DNA of 5,522 bases from the NCBI GenBank assembly GCA_031278145.1, contig JAITLA010000260.1:1-5522 (forward strand), in the 5' to 3' direction. Positions 1 through 5,522 of this stretch are shown here, one piece after another. The position numbers were made by a program, and so were the translations under genes. The notes beneath the pieces were generated by a model that made no database searches, had not been told where the DNA came from, and saw nothing but the letters and a program-made list of their open reading frames with translations. How positions within the stretch are numbered: the stretch's first letter is position 1; each line of letters opens with the position of its first letter. The stretch comes from Eubacteriales Family XIII. Incertae Sedis bacterium. Lineage in GTDB: Bacteria > Bacillota_A > Clostridia > Peptostreptococcales > Anaerovoracaceae.

Positions 1-2909
<2,909 letters not shown>

Positions 2910-2917
2910 TTGTCTTG

Positions 2918-2926
2918 CTCCCCCTT
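2918..2926 (-). promoter_or_regulatory. Ribosome binding site of rpoC
   Basis: On the minus strand the sequence AAGGGGGAG lies 8 bases before the TTG at 2909–2907. Its first seven bases match the Shine-Dalgarno consensus AAGGAGG with one mismatch. This site supports TTG as the initiation codon. The nearby ATG at 2905–2903 is out of frame and meets TGA after one further codon, so it cannot start rpoC. Confidence 0.8.
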
Positions 2927-2959
2927 CCGAGGCGCGTCACCGCGCCCTAAGGATTCGTC

Positions 2960-2997
2960 GCGGAATAAACCGGACATTTGGCCTGCCCTTTTTCCGC
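2960..2997 (-). repeat. Short inverted repeat upstream of the rpoC ribosome binding site
   Basis: On the minus strand GCGGAA (2997–2992) is complementary to TTCCGC (2965–2960) with 26 bases between the arms. The match does not extend in either direction. It ends about 34 bases before the rpoC Shine-Dalgarno sequence and leaves that site free. Six base pairs across such a loop is weak, and the pairing may be coincidental. Confidence 0.25.
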
Positions 2998-3007
2998 CGA
3001 ACCGTGT

Positions 3008-3053
3008 CGCAAAGCCTTTCCGTACCTTAAGGCTCGTCTGCGCTTTGCGCCTT
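3008..3053 (-). repeat. Overlapping inverted repeats in the rpoB–rpoC spacer
   Basis: In the direction of transcription, CGCAAAGC (3049–3042) is exactly complementary to GCTTTGCG (3015–3008), with 26 bases between them. Inside and overlapping this pair, AGCCTT (3034–3029) can pair with AAGGCT (3018–3013) across a 10-base loop. The core GCCTT can instead pair with the upstream AAGGC (3053–3049). A small GCGC-AAA-GCGC hairpin sits at 3050–3040. The arms overlap, so not all stems can form at once. No T-run follows, so this is not an intrinsic terminator. It could be an RNA processing or translation-modulating structure, or chance in a short stretch; the function is unknown. Confidence 0.5.
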
Positions 3054-3107
3054 GCTCGACGAAAGAAATCCCGCGCCAAATTTGTCAACTTTATTCCATA
3101 ACGAACC

Positions 3108-5522
<2,415 letters not shown>

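Larger units (their letters stand above)
2910..3107 (-). other. rpoB–rpoC intergenic spacer
   Basis: This 198-base stretch separates the rpoB stop from the rpoC start. It is visibly less GC-rich than the flanking genes and has A/T runs that they mostly lack. It holds the rpoC ribosome binding site and several short inverted repeats. I see no hairpin followed by a T-run on either strand, so a terminator is not supported and the two genes are probably on one transcript. A TTGACA hexamer is present on the minus strand at 3088–3083, but no convincing -10 element follows it. From memory, the same gap in E. coli and Bacillus subtilis is under 100 bases, so this one is longer than usual. Confidence 0.85.

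Noticed and set aside
3008..3049. Intrinsic terminator between rpoB and rpoC
   Set aside because: The inverted repeat is followed by ACACGG in one direction and by CGCCTT in the other, with no T-run. Termination between these two subunit genes would also be unexpected.
3060..3088. TTGACA at 3088–3083 on the minus strand as the -35 box of an internal rpoC promoter
   Set aside because: The hexamer is a perfect consensus, but at 15–18 bases of spacing the following sequence (such as TTCTTT or CTTTCG) has no resemblance to TATAAT. A lone hexamer is not enough to call a promoter.

Overview
The window is the junction of the rpoB–rpoC pair, which encodes the two large subunits of bacterial RNA polymerase. 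Both genes lie on the minus strand, so they read from right to left. rpoB (beta) enters at the right edge without its first roughly 430 codons and stops at 3108. A 198-base spacer follows. rpoC (beta') then starts at 2909 with a TTG codon and runs off the left edge after 969 complete codons. About 96% of the window is coding and no other gene is supported.

The organism is most likely a GC-rich member of the Bacillota, probably Clostridia or a close relative. Beta lacks the large lineage insertion found before the active-site lysines in proteobacteria. Beta' lacks both the trigger-loop insertion of proteobacteria and the long N-terminal-half insertion of Thermus. Many blocks of both proteins match the Bacillus/Clostridium forms as I remember them, for example the [19 protein letters not shown] stretch of beta'. 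The order within the phylum cannot be settled by eye.

Layout, left to right: 1–2909 rpoC (3' end missing); 2910–3107 spacer with several short inverted repeats, a good Shine-Dalgarno sequence for rpoC and no visible terminator; 3108–5522 rpoB (5' end missing). The two subunits form the catalytic cleft together. Beta supplies the rifampicin pocket and the two conserved lysines near the active site. Beta' supplies the Mg-binding NADFDGD loop, bridge helix, trigger loop and both zinc sites. All of these signature residues are present, so both genes look functional and vertically inherited.

I found no undescribed system. The points worth a second look are modest: the TTG start of rpoC, a fairly long and structured spacer, a long acidic tail on beta, and a roughly 3.1-kb antisense open frame that is best explained by codon usage.
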